Shown here: positions 13,216 through 27,090 of the stretch, one piece after another
How positions within the stretch are numbered: the stretch's first letter is position 1
Layout: every line of letters starts with the position of its first letter
NCBI RefSeq assembly: GCF_901709675.1
Contig: NC_051092.1
Coordinates: 10,126,491 to 10,190,490, forward strand
Reading direction: 5' to 3'
Source of the DNA: Syngnathus acus
Taxonomy: Eukaryota > Chordata > Actinopteri > Syngnathiformes > Syngnathidae
Length of the DNA stretch: 64,000 nt
Translations under genes and position numbers: made by a program
Notes under the pieces: model-generated
Database searches by the model: none
The model's input: only the letters and a program-made list of their open reading frames with translations
What the model was told of the DNA's origin: nothing

Positions 13216-14465
13216 AGGTTGGTAAAAATGTTCACTTTTTGGTGCTATGATCACACATGCACGTTTCAGGACATACTGTGTTTGAACTTAAAGCAATCTA
13301 ATTATCAGCAATTATTTTAAGTCCGGAAAAAAAAGGTTCGGACTCAGCCAAGTGCATAACGCAGTCAAGAGATTTCATGATACTCTCGTGGACTTTGTTT
13401 TCATGCTCGCAATCTATAATGGCCATCAATCAAGTGTATGATAATTCATGCGTTAACTCAAGCATATCATTTCAAATGACACTGAACGGATATCAAACAA
13501 ACTGGAAAAAACAACAATGCTTGAAAAAACAGAGAAGCAAACAAACAAATACAATAATAAAGGTAAAGTGGATTGATTTAAACAAAGCAAAAAAACAATT
13601 AGGCTAAATGAAATTGGTTAAAACACAATTAATTCACCGTTTCTGCATAATGGCATTAATACACTGAAACACAATGTTGACAGTTAGTACATATGATTAG
13701 ATTATGATTAGAACAAATTAACAGGAACCAGCCTGGTTCTGCTTTAAAAAAGTAAATAAGCAAAACATTCAACCTCTCTTCTGTTAATTACAGCGAGCTA
13801 ATCTTCCAAGAAGTTGTTTTCCTTGTTGGTTTTTTTAAACAAATTATATTGTGTCTAATTGTGCAACCAAAGTAGTGCGGCATGTTGATTTCTAAAGGGT
13901 AAATTACTGTGACGTTTAATCGGATGGAGGATGACAAATTTAAATATAAACACCTACAACACATTGAAGTGAAACTGTGGAGTTTTGCTGTCACTAAATG
14001 CGAGCAGCATTAGCACTGAAAATAATGTGTCCTACTTTTTGTGTTATTTGGATTGACGCAGGGATGCATTTTAAACACACATGGAGTTGATTTTAGAATT
14101 AAAGACCTTCATAACATTCAGAGACATATTTTTAGTTTCTCCATTGTAGTGTGGATTCAAACTAATGCGCTCACATGAACCTCACAGGATGCACTCAACT
14201 ATTGTCTCCCTAATGTTGAAAATTATGCCCTACGGGAGTGATTTGCTGTGTGTATGTTCTTGGTTGTTTTTTACCTGTTCAGAATAAATACTAAACCCAG
14301 AATGTGACGGATGGAAATAGTTCCACATTGAAAATGCTGACCTCTGGCCAGCACCATTTTGGCTAGTAGGTCAATCTTAAAAATCACAGGTTGACGGCTC
14401 CTCTCAGTTGGGTCATTTTCCTTCTATAGTGCTTAGTCCCTGCATACATTTCTGACAGGTGCTTC
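13216..14465. other. Unique sequence, no gene seen
   Basis: AT-rich sequence with several A-rich tracts (13500-13610). A small inverted repeat, GTCCG...CGGAC, flanks an A8 run at 13321-13343. No exon or repeat family was recognised. Confidence 0.5.
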
Positions 14466-14636
14466 GTCTCACATTCCAAAAACATGCACATTTTCCATAC
14501 ATGTACTGTAAATGTCAGTGGTTCTTTGTGTGTGCCCTGTGATTAGGGATCAGTAAAATGTGCAGACTGACTGCCTCCTACCCACAGTCACTTGAAATGT
14601 TAGAAAATTGCAAACAGTTGGAAAATGAATGAACGC
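14466..14636 (+). mobile_element. Degenerate SINE body and tail
   Basis: The segment begins with CACATTCCAAAAACATGCA, runs through TGTGTGCCCTGTGATTAGGG and ends AAAATGAATGAACG. This is the order of motifs in the body and tail of the GGATGG-tailed SINE family seen elsewhere in the window. It is heavily diverged and has no visible tRNA head. Confidence 0.6.
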
Positions 14637-15081
14637 ACGTACTCTTCTCTGTCCTTCAAATCCATCAGTCTTTGGGTGTAGGCGGATTAACAATAGGCTC
14701 ATTCTGTTGTTTGACAAATTGTGGTGGAAACAATGTAGCCTTATTTATATTTGACTAAGTTTTGGCCTCGGTGCCGTTTCTCAGATCGGAACAGTCTTAA
14801 ATCAGTGAATGCAGTCTGCTTGCGATCTGTCACCTAACAGCCAATAGGGGATGATGTGTCTTCCAGGAAAACATTCACAGACAAACCATTCAATATTAGT
14901 GCTTTCTTTATCGGTTGTTGTGGAGTAGGTTTTCTGCTTCATAAAAATTACTTTAAAACAATGGAATCTGTGAAGTTTCCATGGAACATCTGCCAAAGGT
15001 GTCCGTAGTGCTGTAAGGTTGTGTGATTTTCTGAGTCTGTGGATTTTGACTGCACTGTGGTGGGTCCTTTATACTTAATAG

Positions 15082-15133
15082 GCACCACATGACTTTAATC
15101 TATTTTTGCACCATATGACTTTAATCTATTTTT
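15082..15133 (+). repeat. 26-bp direct tandem duplication
   Basis: Two adjacent 26-bp units, each beginning GCACCA and ending CTATTTTT, differ at one base (CACATGAC versus CATATGAC). This is a simple slippage or repair duplication. Confidence 0.85.
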
Positions 15134-16697
15134 GGGCAAATATTGTAATACTCCTCAGGGCTGTAGCCGATAACATCTATTAACTAGCATCTGGGTTTGT
15201 AACACATAAAGAATAATATATATAGCATATTGTAATTTACATTGCTATATTTTATGGCCTTAGCAGCAATGTGCATGCTGATATAGTGCTTGTAGGAAGG
15301 ATATTAAAATGGCATTATAACTCTTCATTGTATTAAAGTCCACTACAGTGCATTTAATTTCTTATAGAGCACTGGCTTACAATCAGAATATGCAACAATT
15401 AGAGTAGAGTGCTGACGACCAGTTCCAAGATGGATTGTGCTACAACCCACATCAACAGTAATGCAATTGGAGACCTTTGGATAATAGGCATTGGGAGTAG
15501 GGTGCACAAATTATGCTGGGTTTTTGAGTGAGTTAATGGAACCCCCTAAAAAAAAAAAAAGCTAAATGCAGCAACAGACTTCACCACAAAACAAAAACAA
15601 CAGCTTGTACAACCTGGATGCCTTTAAATTTACAAGGGAATGACCGTTTGTCGACTTTTTTGTAATTTCATTCAACATTAATGAAAGTAAAAATCAAACA
15701 CTGAGACCTTCTTAAAGCTTTAACGAGCAAAACCAGTCTGTTTATTCTGGGATTGAGTTTATATGTGTTCAATAAGTGCACTGCCTGTGGCACAGCCCAC
15801 GTCAAGTGGGTAGTTATGCGCTTGTTACCTTGGTAACATAATCCAGTACGGAAGTGATTCTCTACACTAGTTCATCAATGCAAGCAACAAGAGGAGAGGT
15901 ATAGACCCGTTGAAATAAAATATTAAAATGTAACACTTTGGTCTGTCCCTACATATTCTGTCAAAACTTGGTGGTTATTTCAATAAGATTTGTCTAAATG
16001 ATTAGCCTGCTGAATGATGTCAACTTTTTGGGGGCACTTTGCATATAATATTTGGCAGTTAACCCAATTTGGTGGCTGCTGAGGTAATGTCTGAGACTGT
16101 GGCTTCCCAATAGATTTGGTGATGAAAAACAGGCACTCGTATTTGGAGTTAAATCTAAATGAGTTTGAGCGGTCACTCTGGGGTCTATCAAGTTTAACAC
16201 CTGGGCCGAGGAAATGTAACTGACTTGGCGGGTCTTGAACAGCTCCCTGTTTGACCATAAAAGTTCCCCTTAGCTCTATGACCTGCAAGTTGATATTTTA
16301 ATGAAGTTGAGGGATGAGGAATAACACCCGCCCCCTTGCCCTCCAAATATGACCGCAACTTTAAGCAATGACAAAGCAGAAAGCATTTCAATTAAATAGT
16401 CATTGTCCGAGGAAATGTAACATTCCCTGAGCTGTGCTTATGTTTGAAAAGCTAGATCTAATCTCATAACCACAATCTGGGAAATGCCAATAGCTCCCAA
16501 ACCAGAAGAGAAAGCATATTACTTATTTATCACTCTCTCCTTTTGCAAATGCAGTCATGCGGGGGCAAGAATTCAATTAATATGCAAATCGAACATAGTG
16601 TTTCTTTTTTATGTAGTTGACTTGGTTGTTAACGTTGCTGTTCCATAAAAATGCTTAAAACACAAAAATGTATTCGCTCACGTGTACTAAATACTTG

Positions 16698-16725
16698 AGA
16701 TGACAAATTAATATATTTGTCATCT
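16698..16725. repeat. Perfect 11-bp inverted repeat, 6-nt loop
   Basis: AGATGACAAAT at 16698-16708 is followed by a 6-nt AT loop and the exact reverse complement ATTTGTCATCT at 16715-16725. It is a short hairpin or dyad of unknown role. Confidence 0.8.
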
Positions 16726-18686
16726 GCGACAGCAAAGAGTATCACATTTGTCATAGCAGTACTTAATACCTATTATTGAATCTGATATCAGATTTAAAAT
16801 ACATATATACATACATATGCACCAGTAAAGCAAAAGATCCATTTTTAAAAAGCATTGGGGGAGAAGCTGCATATTACATTATGAAATCATCAAGCTATTT
16901 CATCTATTTGACTCATGCTCGTGTCCAGGATGAGGCTGCACGAAAGATGTGCAGATCGAGAGAAGTAAGGTCAGAAGTTAAAGAGTACCTGAGGGCTCTA
17001 TAACAGCAAAGAAATGCCCTGACCTAAGTGACCTTTTTACAATATTGCAGACTTTCTTTGGGTCAACAATATTGGCAAAACTCCAGTGAAAGGGAGACAA
17101 AGTCCCTCCAATACACTCTGTGTAATTGTGTGTTGAAATTTAAATTTAAAGATACTGCAGCCGAGATAAAACATCTGTGTTAGCTTTGAACAGTTTCGAT
17201 TTTTCAACTCCTGTGAGAAACACTGTGGGCAAATTGTGGCTTCATCCCGTGACTTGACTGCGGCAGTGGGAATCAATGAGAAAACAGTCAAGAGAAAAAA
17301 CACTTAAAAGATGTAGTGTGTGGAATGCAAAGTGAACTAAGATGGACAAAAACATATAGGGAAGAAAAATTGTGGCTTGAGAGAGTGAGAGGTTGAAAAT
17401 TCCCACAGGTTAATCATTTTGGTGGACAAGAGAGTTCTCCCTATGAGAACGAAATCTGATTTGGCTGATCTGATTAGAGAAGATAGGCTATATTTATTTA
17501 AAGCATTAATCTAATGAATCAGACCCTGCTCTCAATACAGGATGTCAGCTTCTGAAGTAAAACAATAGTGATCGGGTCAGCCAAAACGGTACTGTGAGCC
17601 CTGCTGTTCGCTCCAGACGTCGCCAATGAGGAGAGCGCTTTCTGGGGTTAACAACTAAGCTAAGTGACTGATTGGTTGGCTGATGATCAGACGGGCAATG
17701 GACCAGCTGAGAGGACTCAATGGAGCAGGTGTGCACGCCGCATGTGTGAGTAGGTGGTTCAGTTGAAGAAAACATGGCGTCAAATGATGACGGCAAACCT
17801 CACACTTGAGCAGTTTTTCATTTAGGTAGGATTCATACATTGGACAGAATGCAATTGAAAGACCTCCCTGCCCTGTGGTCCAATCTGGATTGCAAATGCC
17901 CGGCAGGTTTTTCGAGTTGGTCCAAAAAGCATATCCCATCAATATTCACAATATAAGCAATATTTGCTCTGATTATATTACTATTCTCCTTAATTTTGAA
18001 AAGTTATAATAGTAGGAGTAGAGGAAACCATCTTCATAGACTCCAGCTCACCTGATGTCACCAGCTATTTTTGTTCATATCTGCATTACGATATGCATAG
18101 TAGAATATATAAGATTCATGTGCAGTAAAATTATTTCAATCAATTCCATTTTAGACTATTTATTAAAAGCCATGCAACGTTATTTTCAAAATTTATTTCT
18201 AAATATGTTAAATATGTTGGAAAATAAGTGCGGAAAACATGTAGACTGAGAACAATTTATCTTTGAATTGCTGAGATATAGCGCTTTAGTTTCTTCTCCA
18301 TCTCTCTTGTGGCAAAAAGAGGAGTTAGTGATGCACTTGGGCCATTGGTATGAGTCAACCCTCTCCCACTATACAATTGCCAAGCAGTGTCATTTGAGCA
18401 GTAGCTATGCACTGCAATTGGGATTTAGTTTGTAATAATAACTTGGCCTATTTGTACCGCTACAGCATCCAATTTGCTATAAAGCTATGCTAAAATATGC
18501 ATCTTCCCTGAAGTGTTTTGTGTCATTTGGACAGCAGAGTCTCTGTTGTGTGGACCCACGCGTGGTGCACTGAGCAAGGCAGTCGTGAATTTGACATTCC
18601 CGTTATCTCGGAGCCAGACAGCTCATTACTGGAATCTAGCACCTAGATGGTGGGCTTGCTTGTTTAGCTTACTTGTCTTTCAGACC

Positions 18687-18712
18687 AATATATATATATA
18701 TATATATATATG
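18687..18712. repeat. (TA)n microsatellite
   Basis: About thirteen TA dinucleotides form an uninterrupted run. Confidence 0.9.
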
Positions 18713-20225
18713 CTAATGGTTTACTCATCTTTAAGGGGTTATCAGTCTGTGGAAGCGGCAGACTTTGTGCTTCCATTGACGACATGGCTACAGACAACAT
18801 TGCAACGCAAACCCCCAATTTAACCCGGCAAGTTTAAAAAAAATAATAATATACATAGTAATTTCTATATTTGTTTTTAGCCTCCTGACACAGTTGTTGA
18901 ATTTTTTAATTCTTTGAGCGAGAAACCTCTTAACGGCAAATCCAATTTGAGGAGATGAGAACAAAGTGCAGACTGCAGTCAAAAAGCTGTATATATGGAA
19001 AGCAGCACAAACCTTACATCCGCTCCTGAGCTGCTAAGCCAATATGAGAGTCTAACATGTTAACTGCTTTCTCTTAATTCTCTGAAATGTCCCTGAAGCC
19101 AAGGACCATATTTCCGTCAGCTGCTTTCAAAATACATTTTGCGCACGTCTGTCTCTGTGCTCGTTTTAAATACACCATTGTTGTGGAGGTATGATTCTCA
19201 TCAAGATGTCTGTCTGCGAAATGAGGAGACCACACCAAAACCTAGACCAAAGCCGTTGTGAGTTACAGGCTATATATCAATGTTAATAAGGCCTCAGTTT
19301 ACATTGGCCAGAACTCCCTTTGCAGTTGCCTCAAGCATGATAAGTACGTGAACACGAACACTGGATATAGGCAACCAGGTCCTCACAAAGGCATAGGTCT
19401 GGAAAAGTGCTTTGGCTGCCTCAAGCACATGATATACAGATTAATAGTGTTGCGTGCTGGACATGAATGTTGACTTCTGACGGTACAGGTGCTTAACCTC
19501 AAGGCTACTGAAGCCACAGAGGAAAATATGACAACCGGAAATAATCGGAAGAAGATGAATGGGCATGTGGCACATTAGGAACAAATAATAGTAGACCCAT
19601 CCAGAGGAGAGGGTATTTCAAAAAGGTTCGAGAACAAGAGGGGAAAAAAAGCAATACATGAAGCCTTGTAAATTACGTGGGAGCCCAGGCTCATCCAAGT
19701 ATGCACACTTGAACGTAAGAACGGAAAGTCAGCAAATTGGCATTTGTCATCCTGTCCACTTCACTTTGTATCCTGACTTATTGCTTGGCTTATTCTTCTT
19801 TCATCTCTGCTCTTGAAATCTGAACGCTATTGTCTGCAAGTATGAAAGCGGTGGAAGAATCTGGATCTGTCTTCAAGAAGAAAGATGGAAGATGCACATC
19901 ATAAGTCTGACTAAACTAATTTAAAAAGTCACAGTATACTACTAGGGATGCTAACCGACCGGCGGTACTAAACTGGTTCCAGGGCTGAATTATTGAGTGT
20001 TAGCTCAATGAAGGTTATTTTTACGGATGTTTGATTACACTTTTTTTCAGACCAATAGCAGTATGAGTATCCAAGTACCGATACCACTTTTGATACATAA
20101 CATTTTTATCAAACCAATGACAAACACAGTATGGTTAAGTTATAGTAAATAGTATGTGTGAACACTGTCTTCTTGTGCTGTATGGCCTCAGTAATGCCTC
20201 GCCTCTTGCAGTCCCGCTCATGTGG

Positions 20226-20553
20226 TGGTTTTAAATAAAAGATTAAAGATTAAAGTCCCAATGATCGTCACACACACACCTGGGTGTGGTGAAATTTGTC
20301 CTCTGCATTTAACCCATCCCCGTGTGATTTTAATCCATCCCCTGGGGGAGAGGGGAGCAGTGAGCAGCAGCGGTGCCGCGCTCGGGAATCAGTTGGTGAT
20401 CTAACCCCCCAATTCCAACCCTTAATGCTGAGTGCCAAGCAGGGAGGCAATGGGTCCCATTTTTATAGTCTTTGGTATGACCCGGCCGGGGTTTGAACCC
20501 ACAACCTTCCAGTCTCAGGGCGGACACTCTACCACTAGGCCACTGAGCTGGCA
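20226..20553 (-). mobile_element. tRNA-derived SINE, near full length
   Basis: On the minus strand the element starts with a tRNA-like head. It contains a perfect RNA polymerase III A-box, TGGCCTAGTGG (complement of 20532-20542), and a B-box, GGTTCAAACCC (complement of 20489-20499). A body with GCGGCACCGC and CTGCTCACTGCTCCCC follows, then a CATTGGGACTTTAATC 3' end with a repeated TTTAATC tail at 20226-20260. I recognise this as a SINE family widespread in teleosts. No target-site duplication is obvious. A second, partial head of the same family is at 59299. Confidence 0.85.
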
Positions 20554-22860
20554 CAACCTCACAATAATACTATGATAATGTGCTTTCAGTGCAATGTCAT
20601 AACATTAGGCAATCCTCTTAAGGCTGGGATAGTAGATGATCTCCACACAAAGGTGGTCTCACAAGCGGGCAGGCCAAGTCCCCCATATTGTATCCTTGTC
20701 TGTCATCATCTTACCTCCTGGGTTGAGGGGGAGGGGCAACTGATCCTCCCAATATAACAATAGACCATGTAAACCATGGGCTTATGTATGAACGTCCACA
20801 GAATAGCTACAGAACTGGAGACATGAGGGCAAATCTAATGGACCTTTTAAAGCATAAACAATTTGAAATCTTTAGGAAAGAGTTGGTTGAGAGGGCTTCC
20901 TTCGGGAAAGAGCGCTTTGGGAGCATGAATGACATCTGGTGCCTCAGCGAGATCTAACTTTGAGTGTGTGTTTCCACGCCAGCCTCTCAAATGTTGTCTA
21001 TTTCAATGACGATGTTTAAATTATGAGATCATCCAACAGCTGATCACTAGATCTTGTTTCATTACTAAAGCGGGAAGACGTCTCATAAGCATGTTGAATA
21101 ATTCAAGTGTGTACATTTTGTCACAAAGATGTTTCTAGGGTGCAGTGGAACCGATAAAATACAATTTTCAGAATGCACATATGAATGAATATAAATCTAA
21201 TAAGGAGCATGACTTTAGGTCTTAGCTTTTTATTTGGTGGTTTTTAATGACATTAAAAGGCCAGCTTTACCTTGTGGTGTGATAGAAAGAATTTGGAAAG
21301 AGAAGTCAAAGAAAATACTTACTTTCTGTGAACACGGTAGAACAGTAAAGATTCAAATCTCTAAAGCTTTATGTCGGAGCAGATGATAACATTGCAAATA
21401 AAAGTAATTTATTCGAATACTCTGCTCATGACTGAACATATTTGAAAAGTAAGTCAGTGCTAATCAAAATCTTGACTGGCATAGGACAAATATTTATTTG
21501 TGATCTCTGGACACTTTTAAACTCCAAGCCCCGACCCACAGCATGCAGAAGTGTTCCTTGTGAAAAAAAAGTCCTATGACAATGGGCTCTTCTTTTTTTC
21601 ACCAATTAATATATAATGTACAAGTTATGTAGAAGGGACACATTATGGCCATGAGCATCTGATTGGCCAGTGACAGCTGTCATGATCAATGGGAGAACAT
21701 CTGAAATGGCTCCTGACTTGCAATATGATGTTTCATATTTATGGGGTGCTGGATTTACTACAACCGCCAGAGCACACAAGGGAAAAGGTGTGTAAGTCTG
21801 AGAGAATAAAGTCCTGGTGAGGTATCAACAGGGAACACATTGCCTTTCATGCAGCCAGAGCAGGTTTCTATCCAGGCCAGTGCACTAACACCTACGAATT
21901 GGAGCTATCCAGTGCAACTGGAGGATTGCATGATTACATGAAGGAGGAAAATTACACCTCACATGAAGTTCACAGGTCAAGCCATGATCCCTGTGCACAT
22001 CAGCGTAAAATCCAACCAGGTCATGATACTTTGTCAGATCTCTGAGGTGAAAGGTTGGCACTGATCTCCTAGGATCCAATGCATTAACATCCATTTGCAG
22101 CAGCCCCCCCCCCCCGCCCCCTAAAAAAACATCTGTCTGTCTACATGTGCTTTCCCTGTAAAATCATTTCATTGATCACTTCATCTCCATTAGCCCCCGA
22201 TTCTTTTGACAGAACAGGGAAAAGATTAAAGCAGTCCCAGACCTATTTTATGAAATAATCCTTTGTATAGAGGACATTACGCATTTAAATTTGCAATTGT
22301 GTCAACATCCTATACACAATTAGGTTTTCGTTAAAAGAATCCAAGAGATTATATCCCTGCAACAAAGAATATTACATTTGGATAGGCAATACTGATGCAG
22401 AGAAGTGTGCGCCAGAAAAAACTCAGCAGTACAGTTATAGTGAAGGTAAGTATTCGCAAATATAGACAAAGTACAGCATGAGGTAGAGAATACAGGGGAA
22501 AAAACAGCAACATAAGCTCAGACATACTTTCCTTAGTCATACCAGATAATATACTACACTAAAAAGTAGCCCTTTATTGAACCCAATACACAATAGATGG
22601 GGCACAATTTAAGTGTCACATTATTCTGTCTAATAGCAGGGAGGGGTGCACACGGGCACAAGTACAAAAGTGCTATTAAAAACACACCGGATCACTGAGG
22701 TTTGAAATCTCCCATTAATCCCGGCTCACAGTTCCAGCACTGTACATTAAACACCACTCTGCTCCAGACACACAGCGACTCGATGGCGACCGCCCTATTA
22801 CCTCACTGTGGCGACATACAAATCTGTTTGGATGCCATACAAAAGCCCATTCCTGCTTTT
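20554..22860. other. Unique sequence, no gene supported
   Basis: A GGAG|GTAAGA-type donor on the minus strand near 20712 and a GAAG|GTAAGT donor on the plus strand near 22446 occur without convincing partner acceptors. A poly-C run at 22106-22115 is the only low-complexity tract of note. Confidence 0.45.
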
Positions 22861-22863
22861 CCC

Positions 22864-22864
<1 letters not shown>

Positions 22865-22937
<73 letters not shown>

Positions 22938-22942
22938 CACGC

Positions 22943-22973
<31 letters not shown>

Positions 22974-22974
22974 C
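22865..22974. repeat. Compound (CA)n-(ACAG)n microsatellite
   Basis: About 71 bp of CA repeat (22865-22935) is followed, after a short interruption, by seven ACAG units (22943-22972). Long open frames on both strands across it are repeat artefacts. Confidence 0.97.
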
Positions 22975-25900
22975 AGTATTGGTTTGATAAATCATGACTA
23001 TTTGGCCATTAGCCAAACATAAAAAAAAAACTAATTATTGACTCAACAGCCCACAGGAATATGCATATGATTGTACACACAACGTGATATGCATACGTTA
23101 TATGCACATCAGATGGTAGAGAGCGTTTAATGAGAAAATTGATTGCATGACTGTACAATCACATCAATCATTGAGAACACACCAAATAAATCATTTAGGT
23201 GAAAAATGTAAGCCTCTGAGTCAGCAATTTCGGGCAACACTGAAGTAAAGATCCCATTTAATATTCTCATGGCTTATCATTATCATTGTATAGCCTTGCA
23301 GTCTAGTATCAAGGTGATGAAATAATTAGTAACGAGAGATTGGGATATAAAAAATAATAAAATGAAAATAGATTTGAATAAAAATGCAGTACTAAATTAC
23401 TGCTATTCAATATATGCTTTACAAGAAATTGAAAATAATATGTCAGTTGATGCAGACGTTCATTGATTTATTCATTCCTCATCTTACCCTCACGATTATT
23501 GAACGGTGGTTAATAAATCTGTCTCACGGTCAAGAGGTATTGGCGGCTCAAGTCTTCTTCAGTGAAGTTCCCATGCTTTCGCCATGCTTGTGTCGGTTTT
23601 GCCAGGGAACTGCTCAGGCTTTAGCCCCTTTTCTTCCAAAAATGTCAGGTAAGTTACTTGAATATAATATCAGACTATCGGGCATTTGAGAGTTCACTAT
23701 TTTTCTCCAAGGTATGTATTTGTAGAATAGTTTATCCAGTGTGTCCAATTTAGAGCTTCACCTTTTAAGCTCTTTACCATGACAGACTGACACAAAGTCG
23801 GCTGTTTTGATTTTCACTCCTACATAAGTCTCAGTTGCTCACACTTTCTGAAGCAGGGATCATGACACATTCAAGCTAAGGTCGTTCAGTGAGTCATCAG
23901 TTTATACGATGCGTGGTGGAAAGTGATTTGGATTTTTTTTTTTATTAACCACCACGAAGAAGCTCCGAACAGGGAAGTCATTCAAGACAAACTCATTCAA
24001 GACAAAATCGATCAAATCCATCACAAGCAAAATGCACAGCTTATAGCCATCAAGACACTTTAAAAAAAATAATGATCTAGTTGATTGAGTAAAACCCGTG
24101 AGAGGAGACAATAAAGACTGAATATCAGGAAAACCAAAATAGCGTTTCACTGGAAACTAATTTGTTCTTTGAGTGGGTTCCAAATGTGTTTTCCATGAAT
24201 GAGCCACAGAAAAAGCTGGTCGGCATCAGCAGGGGCAGAGTGCCTGGGTGGTCTGGGGTTGAAAGGTCATTTCGAAATTTTGTCTTCAACCAAACATTAT
24301 ATTTATATTAATCAATCAACACACACACGCGCGCGCGCAGGCACACACGCACACAGTCAACAACGTATCTACTTCTTGAACTTCTCCTTGCACATTGAGA
24401 ATGATTTGTGATCTGGGATCAGTGTAGCTGTAAAGTCCATTCTCTGCACCCTGACAGAGCCTGCCCTTTGGTCTTTAGACAGAGCAGCTACAAATCCATA
24501 CCGCAGCCGACTGCCTGTCAGCATTGACAACAATGTCCTCTTGCCCACCCTCACACACGTATAGACAGAGCTATTCACGTGCAAGTCTCGCATCAAAGTC
24601 CATCTGAGCTGGTTGGAATTTAGCAGAACAGGACCCGGAACTGTGTAACACAGCGGGAGGGCACATTGCTGGTATATTTCCAGTCCCGCAGCAGGCGTAA
24701 ATGGATGATGAAGTATCTGTGTGGATTTGAACTTACAGACTTCAATGGCTCCGCCGACTGGTTAAATTAAGCAGTTTGGATGGCAGATCTGACAGACAGA
24801 CTGAAGCAGCAGGTTAGGAAGCAATTGCAAACCATCTGCATGGTTTGTTGTAAGTGTGTGTCCATGAATGCGCGTGTGCGCCAGTGGCCTTTTAACCTCA
24901 GGCAACTGTGGGTGGTCATTTATGACACCGATCTCAGCGTGTGTAGTTGAAAATAAAGTGTACCCCCGCTAATCATGGATCGGGACTGTGTCGGCCCGCT
25001 AATAGCAAAAAAAATTATATAATGCATATATTCCCAAAACGAATGCATCTTTGCACATTGACAATATTTGTGCAAATAGAACCAATGTGCACTGACCTAT
25101 GGAAATAAACAAGTCCCATAAGCATCAACGTATTCCCAGGATTCCACAGTGCATTCTTCACGACTCCTCACCCCATTTGCAAAAACACAACATATGCATA
25201 TATGTTAGCACATGGTCAACTTAGCGTCACACTGGTACCCCCGCGCTCAACTTGTCAGCCACCACCCTTTCAAGTAGGCAGTAATTTATTGTCTCACACT
25301 GTCATAGCCGAGTCAATCAATAGCCAATTAAAGACACATAGTCTCTGGTGGTCAGCGGTGCGTTTGGTTCTCTTTAGCCAGGGAAATAAATATGTAGATT
25401 GATTATGAGAGGAACGCTATCAGGTCAGATGACACCCTTGTCAACAATGCCCCTCCGCATACTGAAGTGCATCACAGTCAGTCTGTGCTACAAGACGACA
25501 ATAGACCAGGGAGGCCCCACGGTGCAATTACCACATTAGGACCGAGGCATGCTTCCCTGCTTGCAAGCGAAACACAACAATATGCTAAATAAGCCATTGT
25601 CAGGGCATACAAAAACACAGCATTTTCCCTTTGCACCATATGGCCATTGTCTATATATTGTACTCTCTCTATGGGTTACAAGAAATAAACAAAGGAACGG
25701 AGAAACCACATCCTGAGCATAAAAATAATTAACTGGAATAACTCCAAGATCAGGATAAAGAGACAGCTCCTTTTAGTAAATGTAACAGACTCATTTACTC
25801 TTAATTAAAATGTTGTTTAAGTGCTATAACAAACAAGTCCAATTAGTTTCCTGGATAGGCTTCACTTAAAGAAACAACATTGTTAATTGGATGTTGGATT

Positions 25901-27090
25901 GAAAAGGATTATACTTCCCAAATATTAAGCATTTAAATGAGTAAATGATGGTGAAGCAAGTTTCCCTGCAGATGAGACCTGATACGTAATAAAAAATGTC
26001 AATACATGCAATTTCTACAGTCACTTTTATATCTTCATTTTGTACATTTCAGTTAAATTAATGTTCAAGGCTGTGTTATAAGCATAAAACAACGCATTAA
26101 AGCATTCAATTGGATTATAATTGCTGGCAGTGTGTCTCACTCCAATTGATGCTTCTTTTTGTAGTAATATAACATTTTTGTTCTCTTCACGATAAAACCA
26201 GAGTACATTATTAACAAAAAGTTTGACATGTTGGGCTTCCGGGAGAATGTTCAGAAATAACCTAAAATGTACTCTGATCTTTACAGGTGATGGTTTGTTA
26301 AATTTTACATGCACATGTTCGGTCTGCAGAGAGTATTTCGCCCAACTCTCATCCAAAGTCAGCAGAGATCAACTCCAGCACACATGAAAGTCTAATGAAA
26401 ACAAGCTGTATAGAAAATGGATGGATGTTCATTAATCCACCAAAACGTCAATTATAATTTCCTGGTCTTCTACAATTGGTATTAAAACAACCATCTTCAT
26501 CATACAGGTAGCAGAGTGGTATCTACTGCAGTGTCAAAACTGTGCCAAAGAAATTATGCAAGTAACTCGCTGTAGCGGCTAATGGGACAAGCCGAATGTC
26601 ACACATACACCTCCTGTCACACATACACCTCCCTTGATCAAGCTGCTCATATTTTGCACGACGAAGCTTCACAATTGATGAATAGTACATTTTAATTGCT
26701 GTTACAAGCTAAGTTCTACATGTTTCTGTATATTGTAGAATGCCACTATCACTAGAGGTGTGGAAATTAACATTTATGCTATCACTATTCTCCTTGCGTG
26801 ATTTCCCCTGAATCTCCTAAATATGCATGTGGAAGTTCAAGACAAGTGATCAAAGATCCTTTCAAATATAAATTATACTGTGAGGTTGTTCATTTTCATA
26901 CCTTAGGAAATGTTTGACAACGAGGTGTCGCCTTAATTTGCACAAGTGGTACTTTCCTCTCCTGTCCTACATTTCTCCTTCACGAGGCTCTAACGGCACC
27001 TCCTCCCACAGACGCCATTGCACAGGCCGGCAGTGACCAACTTTAAGCTTAAGGCATAGGCTATCTGTTGCAACGCTAATTTTAACTTAC
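22975..27090. other. Mostly unique sequence; weak exon-like site inside
   Basis: The stretch contains a short CA/CG microsatellite at 24319-24356 and a 16-bp near-tandem duplication (ATTCAAGACAAA twice) near 23980-24008. A degenerate repeat near 24960-25060 includes CCCCCGCTAATC and CCCGCTAATAGC. A CACACATACACCTCC unit occurs twice near 26600-26630. The weak exon-like segment at 23559-23669 is listed separately. I see no supported gene. Confidence 0.45.
23559..23669 (-). other. Short protein-like open frame, identity unknown
   Basis: On the minus strand 36 codons are open between two stops and read ...TYLTFLEEKGLKPEQFPG, then KTDTSMAKAWELH and stop. The composition looks protein-like, with a mix of charged residues and no repeat content. 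On the opposite strand the same segment is bounded by a good acceptor (CTTCTTCAG, ending 23562) and a consensus donor (CAG|GTAAGT at 23649), giving an 86-bp exon-like interval. The two strands cannot both be coding. I recognise no family, and either signal may be chance. Confidence 0.2.

Larger units (their letters stand above)
14637..20225. other. Mostly unique sequence, no gene supported
   Basis: About 5.6 kb without a supportable gene. Small structures are listed separately (26-bp tandem at 15082, hairpin at 16698, TA run at 18687). Sequence at about 19945-20105, starting CTAGGGATGCTAACCGACCG and including AAGTACCGATACC, resembles a degenerate DNA-transposon end family from fish, at low confidence. 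The open frame at 15980-16288 (minus) has no recognisable content. Confidence 0.45.

Noticed and set aside
20489-20553. Functional tRNA gene
   Set aside because: A and B boxes are present, but the sequence continues into a SINE body and tail and the cloverleaf is not complete.
22702-23022. Frames with Thr-His or Cys-Val repeats
   Set aside because: They are artefacts of the CA/ACAG microsatellite.
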